A stretch of 32,665 bases of DNA from Bacteroidota bacterium (GTDB taxonomy: Bacteria; Bacteroidota; Bacteroidia; Bacteroidales; JAAUTT01), in NCBI GenBank assembly GCA_020048915.1, contig JAIFLU010000188.1:1-32665 (forward strand). The letters run 5' to 3'. The first letter of the stretch is position 1; each line of letters begins with the position of its first letter. A program made the translations under genes and the position numbers. The notes below the pieces were generated by a model. The model was not told the origin of the DNA. It did not search any database and was given only the letters and a program-made list of their open reading frames with translations. Shown here in pieces: positions 1 through 7,246 of this stretch.

Positions 1-29
1 GTCGAAAGTTAAATAAAATAGGGAATAAC

Positions 30-347
30 ATGCTTTTAATAGTCTGTTTTCTGAGCAAATTAATTCAATGGCTGGAAAATCATTTTCTGGTTTGCCCCTA
101 TAAAAAGCTATTAGGTATTGATTGTCCCGGATGTGGCATGCAGCGAGCTTTTATTGAACTTTTAAAAGGCAATTTTTGGGAAAGTTTTAAAACCTATCCA
201 GCCTTAGGAACCACAATCCTTTTATTTGTATTTCTAATTTTGCACCTCATTTTTAAATTTAATAAGGGGGCGAAAATTTTGATAGGTATTTTCGTATTAA
301 ACTCTTTTATTGTAATTTTCGTTTTTATTTTCAAATTAATAAGCTGA
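30..347 (+). CDS. DUF2752 family membrane protein
   Basis: Small protein of 105 residues with the hallmark of the DUF2752 family, a CPGCGMQR motif at residues 32-39, preceded by a hydrophobic N-terminus. Two further hydrophobic stretches (about residues 58-75 and 83-104) make it an integral membrane protein. The length is typical of the family. No biochemical function is established; the paired cysteines suggest a metal or redox role, which is inference. It is followed after 13 bases by another small membrane protein on the same strand, so the two are probably co-transcribed and share the terminator at 732-757. The 29 bases before it are too short to assign to an upstream gene. Confidence 0.85.
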   Translation: MLLIVCFLSKLIQWLENHFLVCPYKKLLGIDCPGCGMQRAFIELLKGNFWESFKTYPALGTTILLFVFLILHLIFKFNKGAKILIGIFVLNSFIVIFVFIFKLIS

Positions 348-360
348 AAAACAACACAAA

Positions 361-708
361 ATGGAAACTTCGACACCTGCAAATCCACAAAAAGAATTAC
401 CAAACTCTACAGCGGTATTAGTATTAGGAATTATTTCCATCGCATCGTGTTGGTGCTGGGGAATTCCAGGTCTTGTATGCGGCATTGTAGCAATAGTTTT
501 GGCCTCAAAAAGCGAAATTTTATATAGTGCGGATGTCTCTGCCTACAAAGCTGTTTCGTATAGTAACCTGAAAGCCGGTAAAATTTGCGCTATCATTGGA
601 GTTTGCTTATCTGGCCTTATCTTCATTTCAGTGGTTATTAAGATTGCCCTGGGCGCAGCCTTTTTAGGATTTTTATCGAATATGCCATTTTGGGATAATT
701 TAAAATAA
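361..708 (+). CDS. CCC-motif (DUF4190-like) membrane protein
   Basis: Protein of 115 residues. After a short polar, Pro/Asn-rich N-terminus there is a hydrophobic segment carrying SCWCWGIPGL at about residues 29-38, followed by GIVAIVLASKS, then a loop and a second long hydrophobic segment (about residues 72-105). This is the pattern of the Bacteroidota CCC-motif membrane proteins, which often sit beside DUF2752 genes, as here. The central cysteine of the usual triplet is Trp in this copy (C30-W-C32). Function is unknown. It probably forms a two-gene unit with the DUF2752 gene and ends just before a good terminator. Confidence 0.8.
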   Translation: METSTPANPQKELPNSTAVLVLGIISIASCWCWGIPGLVCGIVAIVLASKSEILYSADVSAYKAVSYSNLKAGKICAIIGVCLSGLIFISVVIKIALGAAFLGFLSNMPFWDNLK

Positions 709-731
709 GTCCATTTTTTTATTATTGCAAC

Positions 732-757
732 GCCCGGTTCTTCAATCGGGCTTTTTT
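732..757 (+). terminator. Rho-independent terminator after the two small membrane-protein genes
   Basis: An 8-bp stem (gcccggtt / aatcgggc, one G-U pair) closes a 4-base loop and is followed directly by a run of six T. It lies 24 bases past the stop of the CCC-motif gene and before the next start at 778, so it should end that transcript. Confidence 0.75.
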
Positions 758-777
758 AATTTAGAAATTCTCAAGTA

Positions 778-1833
778 ATGGATATTTCAGACAAAATAAA
801 ACATTTCGCGCATCTGGGAAATTGGATCAATAATTGGCTAGCAGAATATGTTATAAACTCATATTCGAATCAGGAAAATTCCGATTTTGCTTCAATGATC
901 GCCCGTCAGCATTCGTTAAATAATTGGTTAAACGAGACTGATATCATAATGCTTCTATCGCACTACGGTAAATTACTTTCCGAAAACAGCCTGGAACATT
1001 GGCTGAAGGAATACTCGAATTCCCCTATGGATGGCCCGGCAATCCCAGTTTACGTTAAACCCAATACAAATTCGTGTTTTGCCGGGTTTGCCGAATGGTT
1101 ATGTTGCATTGCAGCTAATAACAGGATTTTGATCAAAGCCGAAAACAATCAATTTCAAATTCTGAGATTTCTTTCGAAAAAATTAGTTTCACAGAGCAGT
1201 TACTTCAACTCTTTAATAGAAATTAATGAAAGCCCAACGGGTAAACCAGGAGGATATATAGTTCATGTAGATAAAGAGAATATCACCTCTCAGCATTACT
1301 TCAAGAAGCATGAATCCTTATTAATTGAAACTCTTCCCAGTATAGCTTTAATTACAGGAAACGAAAGTAAGGAAGAATTAAATCAATTAGGAACTGACAT
1401 TTTCCTAAACCTGGGACAATCGTCCCGAACACTTCGGAAATTATATGTTCCTGCCGGTTATGACTTTAACCCATTTTTTGAAGCTATAGAATCGTTTTCG
1501 TATGTTTATCAGAATAATAAATATGCCAACAATTACGATTATTACCAATCGATTTTTTTAATGGATCGGATACCATTCCTGGATAACGGATTTCTTGTTG
1601 TAAAGCAGGATGCATCATTACTTGTACCAACTGGCTGTCTTTACTACGAATTTTATGAAAACTTGGAGGAACAAATAGTTAAGATAAAAACCTTAAACAA
1701 TATCGAAAATGTTATTTGCAAGGATTTATTGCCAAATAAAACTGTAAAACCCGGAAAATCGCACTTTCCTAATCTAAAAGAATATGAAAATCGTAAAGAT
1801 TTGCTTGAGTTTAATATACGGCTGAAAATATAA
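778..1833 (+). CDS. LuxC-like acyl-CoA reductase family protein, expected catalytic Cys replaced by Ser
   Basis: Protein of 351 residues that follows the Bacteroidota acyl-CoA reductase (LuxC-like) pattern throughout: LITGNESKEEL at about 191-201, a DIF...R.LRKLYVPAGYDF block at 208-230, KYANNYDY at 248-255 and FLDNGFLVVKQD at 267-278. Family members reduce activated fatty acyl groups to aldehydes with NADPH through a cysteine acyl-enzyme. In relatives I recall, the block before LYVP reads G-x-G-C-R; here it is G213-Q-S-S216-R, so the nucleophile position is Ser. The N-terminal nucleotide-binding stretch (about 88-120) also looks diverged. It may be a non-catalytic paralogue or use Ser. Family call is firm; activity is doubtful. 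Confidence 0.8.
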   Translation: MDISDKIKHFAHLGNWINNWLAEYVINSYSNQENSDFASMIARQHSLNNWLNETDIIMLLSHYGKLLSENSLEHWLKEYSNSPMDGPAIPVYVKPNTNSCFAGFAEWLCCIAANNRILIKAENNQFQILRFLSKKLVSQSSYFNSLIEINESPTGKPGGYIVHVDKENITSQHYFKKHESLLIETLPSIALITGNESKEELNQLGTDIFLNLGQSSRTLRKLYVPAGYDFNPFFEAIESFSYVYQNNKYANNYDYYQSIFLMDRIPFLDNGFLVVKQDASLLVPTGCLYYEFYENLEEQIVKIKTLNNIENVICKDLLPNKTVKPGKSHFPNLKEYENRKDLLEFNIRLKI

Positions 1834-1907
1834 CCCTTAACAACGTTAAATTTATATCAAATCCTTTTGATTAGTAAGTTTCGTTTCATAAATTGTCTAA
1901 AAAACAA

Positions 1908-2408
1908 ATGATTGAACTACTGAAAGGGGATATAACCACTTTAGAGGTCGATGCAATTGTAAACGCTGCAAACACGTCTCTTTTAGGTGGTGGAGGTGTG
2001 GATGGAGCTATTCATAAAGCAGCCGGACCTGAATTATTGATGGAATGCCGACAGTTTAAGGGATGCCCTACCGGTATGGCAAAAATTACGCAAGGATACC
2101 GTCTGCCAGCAAAATTTGTTATCCATACGGTTGGACCAGTATGGAGGGATGGCAAATCGCAGGAACCTGAGCTACTGGAATCGTGCTATAAAGCTTCGCT
2201 GCAACTAGCCTTAGATTTTAAATTCCAGAGTATTGCATTTCCATCGATAAGCACCGGAGCATATGGCTTTCCAAAAGAAATAGCTGCTGAAATTGCAATA
2301 TCAGCGGTAAAAGCTCACCTTGATAAATATGCTAATCCGTCTCAGGTTTTTTTTGTTGCCTTCGACGACGATAATTATAAACTTTATAAACAAAAGCTTC
2401 ACATTTAA
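1908..2408 (+). CDS. Macro-domain protein, O-acetyl-ADP-ribose deacetylase-like
   Basis: Single macro domain of about 166 residues. Visible signatures are KGDIT near the start, VDAIVNAAN at about 14-22, the glycine-rich ligand loop GGGGVDGAIH at 27-36, VIHTVGPVW, and the second loop ISTGAYGFP. These match the MacroD/YmdB group, which removes acetyl from O-acetyl-ADP-ribose or ADP-ribose from proteins. I chose the ATG at 1908 because the protein then begins MIELLKGDIT like its relatives. A TTG at 1893 in the same frame would add five residues. Neither has a clear ribosome binding site. It is a stand-alone gene between the LuxC-like gene and the histidine kinase, and is cytoplasmic. Confidence 0.9.
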   Translation: MIELLKGDITTLEVDAIVNAANTSLLGGGGVDGAIHKAAGPELLMECRQFKGCPTGMAKITQGYRLPAKFVIHTVGPVWRDGKSQEPELLESCYKASLQLALDFKFQSIAFPSISTGAYGFPKEIAAEIAISAVKAHLDKYANPSQVFFVAFDDDNYKLYKQKLHI

Positions 2409-2556
2409 TCTGGTTAAAACCATGTAACTAATTTTGTTATCGATTACATAATTCTCAGAATCTGAATTTTGATATTGAAGAAAAATTAATTTTTCTTAAT
2501 CTTAATTAGATTATCTTTATTTTATTCGTGTTTACATATATTTCTTTAAGCAAAAA

Positions 2557-3522
2557 ATGAATATAAAAAACAAACGATTCCCTTCGGATATCAAAATTGC
2601 ATTAGTTTATGCAATTATTGGGACGTTGTGGATTTTATTCTCTGACAAACTTTTGCTTTTCTATGTTAAAGATATTGAACAGTTTAATACAATATCAATG
2701 TATAAAGGCTGGTTTTATGTAGCCGTTACAGGTATTTTGCTTTATATCCTTATTCATAAGGAACTTACAAAAAGAAATACAATTCTCACAGAATTAGAAA
2801 AATCAAAAGAAAAAGCCGAAGAATCAGACAAACTAAAAACTGCATTCCTTTCTAATATGTCGCATTATCTGCGCACACCCATGAACAGCATTTTGGGATT
2901 TATCGAATTATTAAAGGGCCGAAACATCAACGACGAAAAACGGGAGAAGTTTCTTGCTATTATAAATGAACAAAGCAATCATTTATTGCAGTTTATTGAT
3001 AATATTATTGAAATATCGAAGCTTCAGGAAGGACAAACATCCATTGAAGTAACTCAATTTTCGGTTAATGATTTGTTAGGGAAATTATTGACGCGATTTA
3101 AGACAGAGATTGAATACGAGAAAAAAAACTCCATAATATCAATAAACTGTTATATTCCAGATAACAGCATTTATTTGAAAAGTGACAGCACTAAACTGGA
3201 ATATATTCTCACAAATCTCATTTCGAACTCCATAAAATTCACCCCAAAAGGTGAAATTAATTTTGGTGTTGAAGCTAAAAAAGATGGTTTAACATTTTAT
3301 GTAAAAGATTCAGGAATTGGCATTTCACCAGAGAGGACGAAAATTATTACCAGCTCGTTCCTGATATCGGACCCCAATATTCGGCATGAAAATACCGGAT
3401 CTGGAATTGGCCTGGCCCTTACTAACGGATTTGTTAAACTACTTGGCGGAAATCTGTGGATCGAAAAAACAGGAGCTGATGGAACGGATTTCAGGTTTAC
3501 CCTACCTCAATTGCCGATCTAA
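2557..3522 (+). CDS. Membrane sensor histidine kinase
   Basis: Protein of 321 residues. Two N-terminal transmembrane segments (about 12-30 and 51-67) flank a short extracytoplasmic loop, then a coiled linker leads to the HisKA domain with H103 in SNMSHYLRTPMN and a complete HATPase domain: N box around N220, G1 box DSGIGIS at 251-257, G2 box GSGIGLAL at 281-288. The acidic residue that normally follows the phospho-accepting His (H-E/D-x-x-R-T-P) is Tyr here. No sensor domain such as PAS is visible, and no response regulator is adjacent, so it is an orphan kinase whose signal and partner are unknown. It converges with the transporter gene on the other strand and overlaps its end by 4 bases. 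Confidence 0.9.
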   Translation: MNIKNKRFPSDIKIALVYAIIGTLWILFSDKLLLFYVKDIEQFNTISMYKGWFYVAVTGILLYILIHKELTKRNTILTELEKSKEKAEESDKLKTAFLSNMSHYLRTPMNSILGFIELLKGRNINDEKREKFLAIINEQSNHLLQFIDNIIEISKLQEGQTSIEVTQFSVNDLLGKLLTRFKTEIEYEKKNSIISINCYIPDNSIYLKSDSTKLEYILTNLISNSIKFTPKGEINFGVEAKKDGLTFYVKDSGIGISPERTKIITSSFLISDPNIRHENTGSGIGLALTNGFVKLLGGNLWIEKTGADGTDFRFTLPQLPI

Positions 3523-4208
3523 GGTTTCTTAAAAAAAAACGGAAAAGGATTATAACTTGTATTATGATCATACACATCAACTCCCTCCTTCTTCTTCAAA
3601 AAGCCAACTGCTTTGTACGTAATGGGGGTTAAAAATATTTCGACCCCACACTTAAAAATATAATTCGATATAATAATCGAAACCAATAAAGAATTAGGCA
3701 ACACCCCATAAAAGGCAATCATACAAAAGATAACAGTATCAATCCCCTCTCCTACCAATGTAGAACCAATAGTGCGAACCCAAAGATATTTTCCTTTAGT
3801 TTTTATTTTAAGTTTCGATAAAATTATAGCATTCGAAAATTCTCCGGCAAAATAAGCAATTAAGCTTGCAATAACTATCCGCGGAATAAAACCCAGGATA
3901 GACTCAAAAGCAGCCTGGCTTGTCCATTCGGCTGCAGGAGGCAGCATTTGAACAGCCCAAAGTACAACAGACATTAATAAAGCACAGAAAAAACCTGTCC
4001 AGATAACCTTACGGGAATTTCGGTAACCATATACTTCGGTAAGAATATCGCCAAAAATATAACTTAATGGGAAGAGAATAGTGCCGCCGTCGAAAGTAAA
4101 TTTCCACAACGTAAGAATTTTAGTCGAGGCAATATTCGAAATGAGCAGAACGGCAACAAACAATGCCATTAAAATATCGAAATACCGAAAAACTGGTTTT
4201 GAATCCAT
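3519..4208 (-). CDS. yhhQ: Queuosine precursor transporter (VUT/YhhQ family)
   Basis: Protein of 229 residues with about six hydrophobic segments and the family landmarks LISNIASTKI, FPLSYIFGDILTEVYGYRNSRK, an AYFAGEFSNAIILSKLK segment and a LVGEGIDTVIF segment. The family imports 7-deazaguanine precursors (preQ0 or preQ1) through the inner membrane for queuosine synthesis in tRNA. Length is normal. Its start lies 15 bases after the stop of the AlaX-like gene on the same strand, suggesting a two-gene unit in which both products concern tRNA. The function is assigned by family only. Confidence 0.9.
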   Translation of the reverse strand: MDSKPVFRYFDILMALFVAVLLISNIASTKILTLWKFTFDGGTILFPLSYIFGDILTEVYGYRNSRKVIWTGFFCALLMSVVLWAVQMLPPAAEWTSQAAFESILGFIPRIVIASLIAYFAGEFSNAIILSKLKIKTKGKYLWVRTIGSTLVGEGIDTVIFCMIAFYGVLPNSLLVSIIISNYIFKCGVEIFLTPITYKAVGFLKKKEGVDVYDHNTSYNPFPFFFKKP

Positions 4209-4222
4209 AAAAAAAGAAAAAT

Positions 4223-4681
4223 CTAATTAACGCTGGAAAGTTTAAATCTTAATCGAACAGCTCCATTTTCGAAAGAAGCCGATGCTATAAAGAATGGGGG
4301 AATTTCAGAAGTATTTTCAACATGAACGCCGCTGCACGGACAAGCATCGTAGTCGCCAACCCGGACAATTCGAATTGTTTCGCCTGAATCTTCGGGAAGT
4401 TTCGATAAATTAAATTCTTTGCGTGCTTGTTCTAGATTGATAAAATCTTCTGTTACTTCTAATTTTTGCTGAATAACTTCATTTACCTTTATCTCGATAC
4501 TCGAAATCTCTTGCTGAGTGAGTTCCCTGTTGATCGGGTAATCGCATTTTGATTTCTTTCGCTCAATGTGACTATTGCAAGACCGGCCACAACCAAACAT
4601 TCTGTCCATTGTCTGGTTTAAAATATGCTCGGCTGTATGCATGGGTGCATAATAAGTTTTGCTGTTTTCCTGAAAATCCAT
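4223..4681 (-). CDS. AlaX-like tRNA-editing domain protein (second additional domain of threonyl/alanyl-tRNA synthetases)
   Basis: With this start the protein has 152 residues and begins MDFQENSKTY. It carries both zinc-site motifs of the synthetase editing domain: HTAEH at 15-19 and CPCSGVH at 114-120 (C116, H120). Free-standing members hydrolyse mischarged tRNA such as Ser-tRNA(Ala). The frame stays open upstream to an ATG at 4795, but the extra 38 residues look non-conserved and a TAnnTTTG promoter element lies at 4699-4706, so the internal ATG is preferred. It sits between lipA and the queuosine precursor transporter on the same strand. The substrate cannot be told from the sequence. Confidence 0.82.
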   Translation of the reverse strand: MDFQENSKTYYAPMHTAEHILNQTMDRMFGCGRSCNSHIERKKSKCDYPINRELTQQEISSIEIKVNEVIQQKLEVTEDFINLEQARKEFNLSKLPEDSGETIRIVRVGDYDACPCSGVHVENTSEIPPFFIASASFENGAVRLRFKLSSVN

Positions 4682-4698
4682 GGCAATAAAATTTGGCG

Positions 4699-4706
4699 CA
4701 AATATA
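4699..4706 (-). promoter_or_regulatory. Possible Bacteroidota -7 promoter element before the AlaX-like gene
   Basis: Read on the minus strand this is TATATTTG, a full match to the Bacteroidota -7 consensus TAnnTTTG, 17 bases before the chosen ATG. No clear TTG/TTTG is seen at -33, so the call is tentative. It supports the shorter start for the gene. Confidence 0.35.
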
Positions 4707-4796
4707 ATAATTTGAAACTCGTATCGCAGACTATTTATTATTCGAAAGGTTGTCAGGGCTAAAAATGCTCTGTTTAAAACCTTTGAAATAAACATT

Positions 4797-5669
4797 TCAT
4801 GCTAAAACATGCCGTTCTGCATGATACGACGACCGCACCAATGGCCCACTCTCGACATGACTAAACCCTTTATTCAATGAAATTTCACGATATCGTAGAA
4901 AAATTTCGGGAGTGATATATTCATGAACGGAAGCGTGTTCTGGAGTAGGTTGAAGATACTGCCCAATAGTTAATACTTTTACTCCAGCCAACATTAAATC
5001 GTCGATTGTTTCGAGAACTTCCAGCTCCCTTTCTCCTAAACCTAACATGAGTCCTGATTTTGCAACCAGCCCCGATTTTGAGATATAGTTTAATACCTCC
5101 AGGCTTTGCCGGTATGTAAACATATTCCTGATTTTAGGTGTTAGCCTTCTCACCGTTTCAATGTTGTGCGAAACCACATCCGGTTTTTCATTTATAATTT
5201 TCTGAATTAAATCAAACCTTCCATGAAAGTCCGGAATGAGCAATTCCATAGTAGTGCCGGGGTTGATTCTTTTTATTGTCCGAATAGTGAGTGCCCAAAA
5301 AGCAGCGCCACCATCTTCCATATCGTCACGGGCTACCGATGTGATAACACAATGTTTAAGCTCAAGCTTTTTAATGGAATTGGCTAACCGTATTGGTTCT
5401 TCCCAATCTACAGCATCAGGAAGCAACGTTTTTACCTGGCAGAATTTACAATCGCGTGTACACTTATCACCCAAAATCATGAAACTTGCAGTTCCGGCAC
5501 TCCAGCATTCCCCTTTATTAGGACAGTTTCCACTGGTACATATGGTATTCAGGTTTTGCTCCCGAATAAGGTTCCGAACTTTAGAGTATTTTTCGCCATG
5601 AGGCAAAGGCGATTTCATCCAGCGGGGAAGACGCGGCTGATGCGCTATGATTGGGGTATTTTCGTTCAT
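4797..5669 (-). CDS. lipA: Lipoyl synthase
   Basis: Radical SAM enzyme of 290 residues that inserts two sulfurs into the octanoyl group on lipoyl domains of pyruvate and 2-oxoglutarate dehydrogenases. Both iron-sulfur clusters are accounted for: the auxiliary cluster by C44, C49 and C55 (CTSGNCPNKGEC) and the radical SAM cluster by C70, C74 and C77 (CTRDCKFC). The C-terminal RSSYHAE holds the Ser that ligates the auxiliary cluster. Other family blocks, such as VTSVARDDMEDGGA (with I at its second residue here) and VVSHNIETV, are present. It lies downstream of the Fe-type superoxide dismutase on the same strand. Its ATG lies within one arm of a perfect 13-bp inverted repeat. Confidence 0.96.
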   Translation of the reverse strand: MNENTPIIAHQPRLPRWMKSPLPHGEKYSKVRNLIREQNLNTICTSGNCPNKGECWSAGTASFMILGDKCTRDCKFCQVKTLLPDAVDWEEPIRLANSIKKLELKHCVITSVARDDMEDGGAAFWALTIRTIKRINPGTTMELLIPDFHGRFDLIQKIINEKPDVVSHNIETVRRLTPKIRNMFTYRQSLEVLNYISKSGLVAKSGLMLGLGERELEVLETIDDLMLAGVKVLTIGQYLQPTPEHASVHEYITPEIFLRYREISLNKGFSHVESGPLVRSSYHAERHVLA

Positions 5670-5709
5670 AGGGTTATTGGCATTTTTTTATAAACACCAA
5701 TAACCCTAT
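5668..5709. promoter_or_regulatory. Perfect 13-bp inverted repeat covering the lipA start codon
   Basis: The arms atagggttattgg (5668-5680) and ccaataaccctat (5697-5709) are exact reverse complements with a 16-base AT-rich loop. Read on the minus strand, the second arm runs into the first two bases of the lipA ATG, so a folded transcript would mask its initiation region. There is no T-run directly after either arm, so it is not a standard terminator. It could be a translation-control hairpin or a protein-binding site in the sodB-lipA gap. Confidence 0.5.
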
Positions 5710-5717
5710 AAATGTTT

Positions 5718-6293
5718 TTAGAATCGGGAAGCTACAACCTTCCAGTCGATTAACTTCCAGAAACCTTCCACAAAGTCGGGGCGCTTATTCTGATAGTCGA
5801 GATAATAGGCGTGTTCCCAAACATCGCAGGTTAGAAGAGGTGTAAATCCCTTACGGATTGGATTTCCGGCATTTGATTCCTGAATAATTTCGAGCGTTCC
5901 ATCGGGTTTCTTAACTAACCAGGCCCATCCCGAACCAAACAATGTAACAGCTGCTTTTGCAAATTTCTCTTTAAACTCGGCAAATGAACCGAAGTTTTTA
6001 GAAATAGCATCGGCTAAAGCTCCAGTTGGCTCACCTCCTGCATTTGGGGCAAACGTCAGGAAGAAAAAAGTGTGGTTCCATACCTGAGCCGCATTATTAA
6101 AAACAGGTCCTTCGGCTTCTTTAATAATCGTTTCAAGCGTAGCATTTTCAAATTTAGTTCCAGGAACTAAATTGTTCAGGTTAGTCACATACGTTTGGTG
6201 ATGTTTTCCATAGTGAAACTCGAATGTTTTCTGACTAATAATTGGCTCAAGTGCATTGAGCGCATACGGTAATTTCGGCAGTTCAAAGCTCAT
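5718..6293 (-). CDS. sodB: Superoxide dismutase, Fe-type signature
   Basis: Protein of 191 residues of the Fe/Mn superoxide dismutase family, converting superoxide to oxygen and hydrogen peroxide. Metal ligands are visible as H27 (FHYGKHH), H74 (AAQVWNHTFFF), D157 and H161 ([11 protein letters not shown]). The outer-sphere Gln lies in the N-terminal half (Q70 in NNAAQVWNH), as in iron enzymes such as E. coli SodB. No signal peptide, so it is cytoplasmic. It sits directly downstream of a second, Mn-like dismutase on the same strand but is separated from it by a terminator and its own promoter element. Confidence 0.95.
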   Translation of the reverse strand: MSFELPKLPYALNALEPIISQKTFEFHYGKHHQTYVTNLNNLVPGTKFENATLETIIKEAEGPVFNNAAQVWNHTFFFLTFAPNAGGEPTGALADAISKNFGSFAEFKEKFAKAAVTLFGSGWAWLVKKPDGTLEIIQESNAGNPIRKGFTPLLTCDVWEHAYYLDYQNKRPDFVEGFWKLIDWKVVASRF

Positions 6294-6317
6294 ACTTCAT
6301 GTTTTATATTTGTTAAC

Positions 6318-6325
6318 CAAATTTA
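6318..6325 (-). promoter_or_regulatory. Bacteroidota -7 promoter element before sodB
   Basis: On the minus strand this reads TAAATTTG, matching TAnnTTTG, 24 bases before the sodB ATG. A clear -33 element is not evident. It lies between the upstream gene's terminator and sodB, which is where a promoter is needed. Confidence 0.45.
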
Positions 6326-6352
6326 AACATTTTTCATGAGTCGAACTGGCTA

Positions 6353-6390
6353 AAAAGTAAAAAAGGCCGGTTCCTCACGACCCGACCTTT
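6353..6390 (-). terminator. Rho-independent terminator after the Mn-type superoxide dismutase
   Basis: On the minus strand a 9-bp stem (aaaggtcgg / ccggccttt, one G-U pair) with an 11-base loop is followed by a run of T broken by one A and C. It lies 25 bases past the stop of the Mn-type dismutase gene and separates it from sodB. Confidence 0.65.
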
Positions 6391-6414
6391 CAACTAACCA
6401 ACAAATCCAAATTA

Positions 6415-7023
6415 TCAATGAATCGCTAACTTGAACCGCCTTGAAATTTCTTCCCAATTAATAACATTCCAAAATGCAGCGAGGTATTCGTTCCTGCGGT
6501 TTTGATATTTTAAGTAATAGGCATGTTCCCATACATCGATTCCTAAAATGGGGGTTCCTTTTACTTCTGCAATATCCATGAGTGGGTTGTCCTGATTTGG
6601 TGTGGATGAAACTACCAGTTCTCCTCCTTTAACGACTAACCATGCCCAACCTGAACCAAACCTAGTGAGGCCTGCATTATTGAGGTTTTCTTTTAATTTA
6701 TCTACCGAACCAAAATATTTATTAACCGCATCCGATAAGTCCCCGGTTGGATTTCCACCTCCATTGGGTTTCATAACTTCCCAGAAAAGGGAGTGATTAA
6801 AATGACCTCCGCCATTGTTTCTAACAGCAGCAGGATATTTTGAAATTTCGGTAATTATTTCTTCCAGTTTCCTGTTTTCATTTCCTGTTCCCTGCAATGC
6901 ATTGTTTAAATTATTAACATATGCTGCATGATGTTTGGTATGATGTATTTCCATTGTTTGCGCATCAATATGCGGAACAAGGGAATCATAAGCGTATCCT
7001 AATTTTGGTAATTCAAAGGCCAT
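6415..7023 (-). CDS. sodA: Superoxide dismutase, Mn-type signature
   Basis: Second Fe/Mn-family superoxide dismutase, 202 residues. Ligands are H27, H77 ([11 protein letters not shown]), D163 and H167 ([11 protein letters not shown]). It has Gly at 73 in the N-terminal half and Gln at 144 in TPNQDNP in the C-terminal half, the arrangement of manganese enzymes, in contrast to the Fe-type neighbour. Cambialistic use of either metal cannot be excluded. No signal peptide. It has its own promoter (7070-7101) and terminator, so the two dismutases are probably regulated separately. Confidence 0.94.
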   Translation of the reverse strand: MAFELPKLGYAYDSLVPHIDAQTMEIHHTKHHAAYVNNLNNALQGTGNENRKLEEIITEISKYPAAVRNNGGGHFNHSLFWEVMKPNGGGNPTGDLSDAVNKYFGSVDKLKENLNNAGLTRFGSGWAWLVVKGGELVVSSTPNQDNPLMDIAEVKGTPILGIDVWEHAYYLKYQNRRNEYLAAFWNVINWEEISRRFKLAIH

Positions 7024-7069
7024 GTTTCGAAATATTAGTTTTGTTAAATCATTTTTTTTATTTTCACAA

Positions 7070-7101
7070 CAAAATTAAAACCTATTTAGATTTATTCCAA
7101 A
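7070..7101 (-). promoter_or_regulatory. Bacteroidota-type promoter of the Mn-type superoxide dismutase gene
   Basis: On the minus strand TTTG (7101-7098) is followed after 20 bases by TAATTTTG (7077-7070), matching the -33 TTTG and -7 TAnnTTTG consensus of the Bacteroidota primary sigma factor with normal spacing. The predicted transcription start is about 40 bases before the ATG at 7023. It is the best promoter match I found in the window. Confidence 0.6.
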
Positions 7102-7246
7102 TAATATTAAAGATATTTTCATCTTTTTTTATTTTTTTTCAATGAGCATAATGCGAACTAATGGACACTGGCATTATTAATTTCAAAATGCTTCCTGAAC
7201 TCTTTAATTTTGAGAGATTTTGATCGCAATTACCAAATAAAATAAC

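Noticed and set aside
4682..4795. Longer start of the AlaX-like gene at 4795
   Set aside because: The added 38 residues look unrelated to the family, and a -7 promoter element lies inside them.
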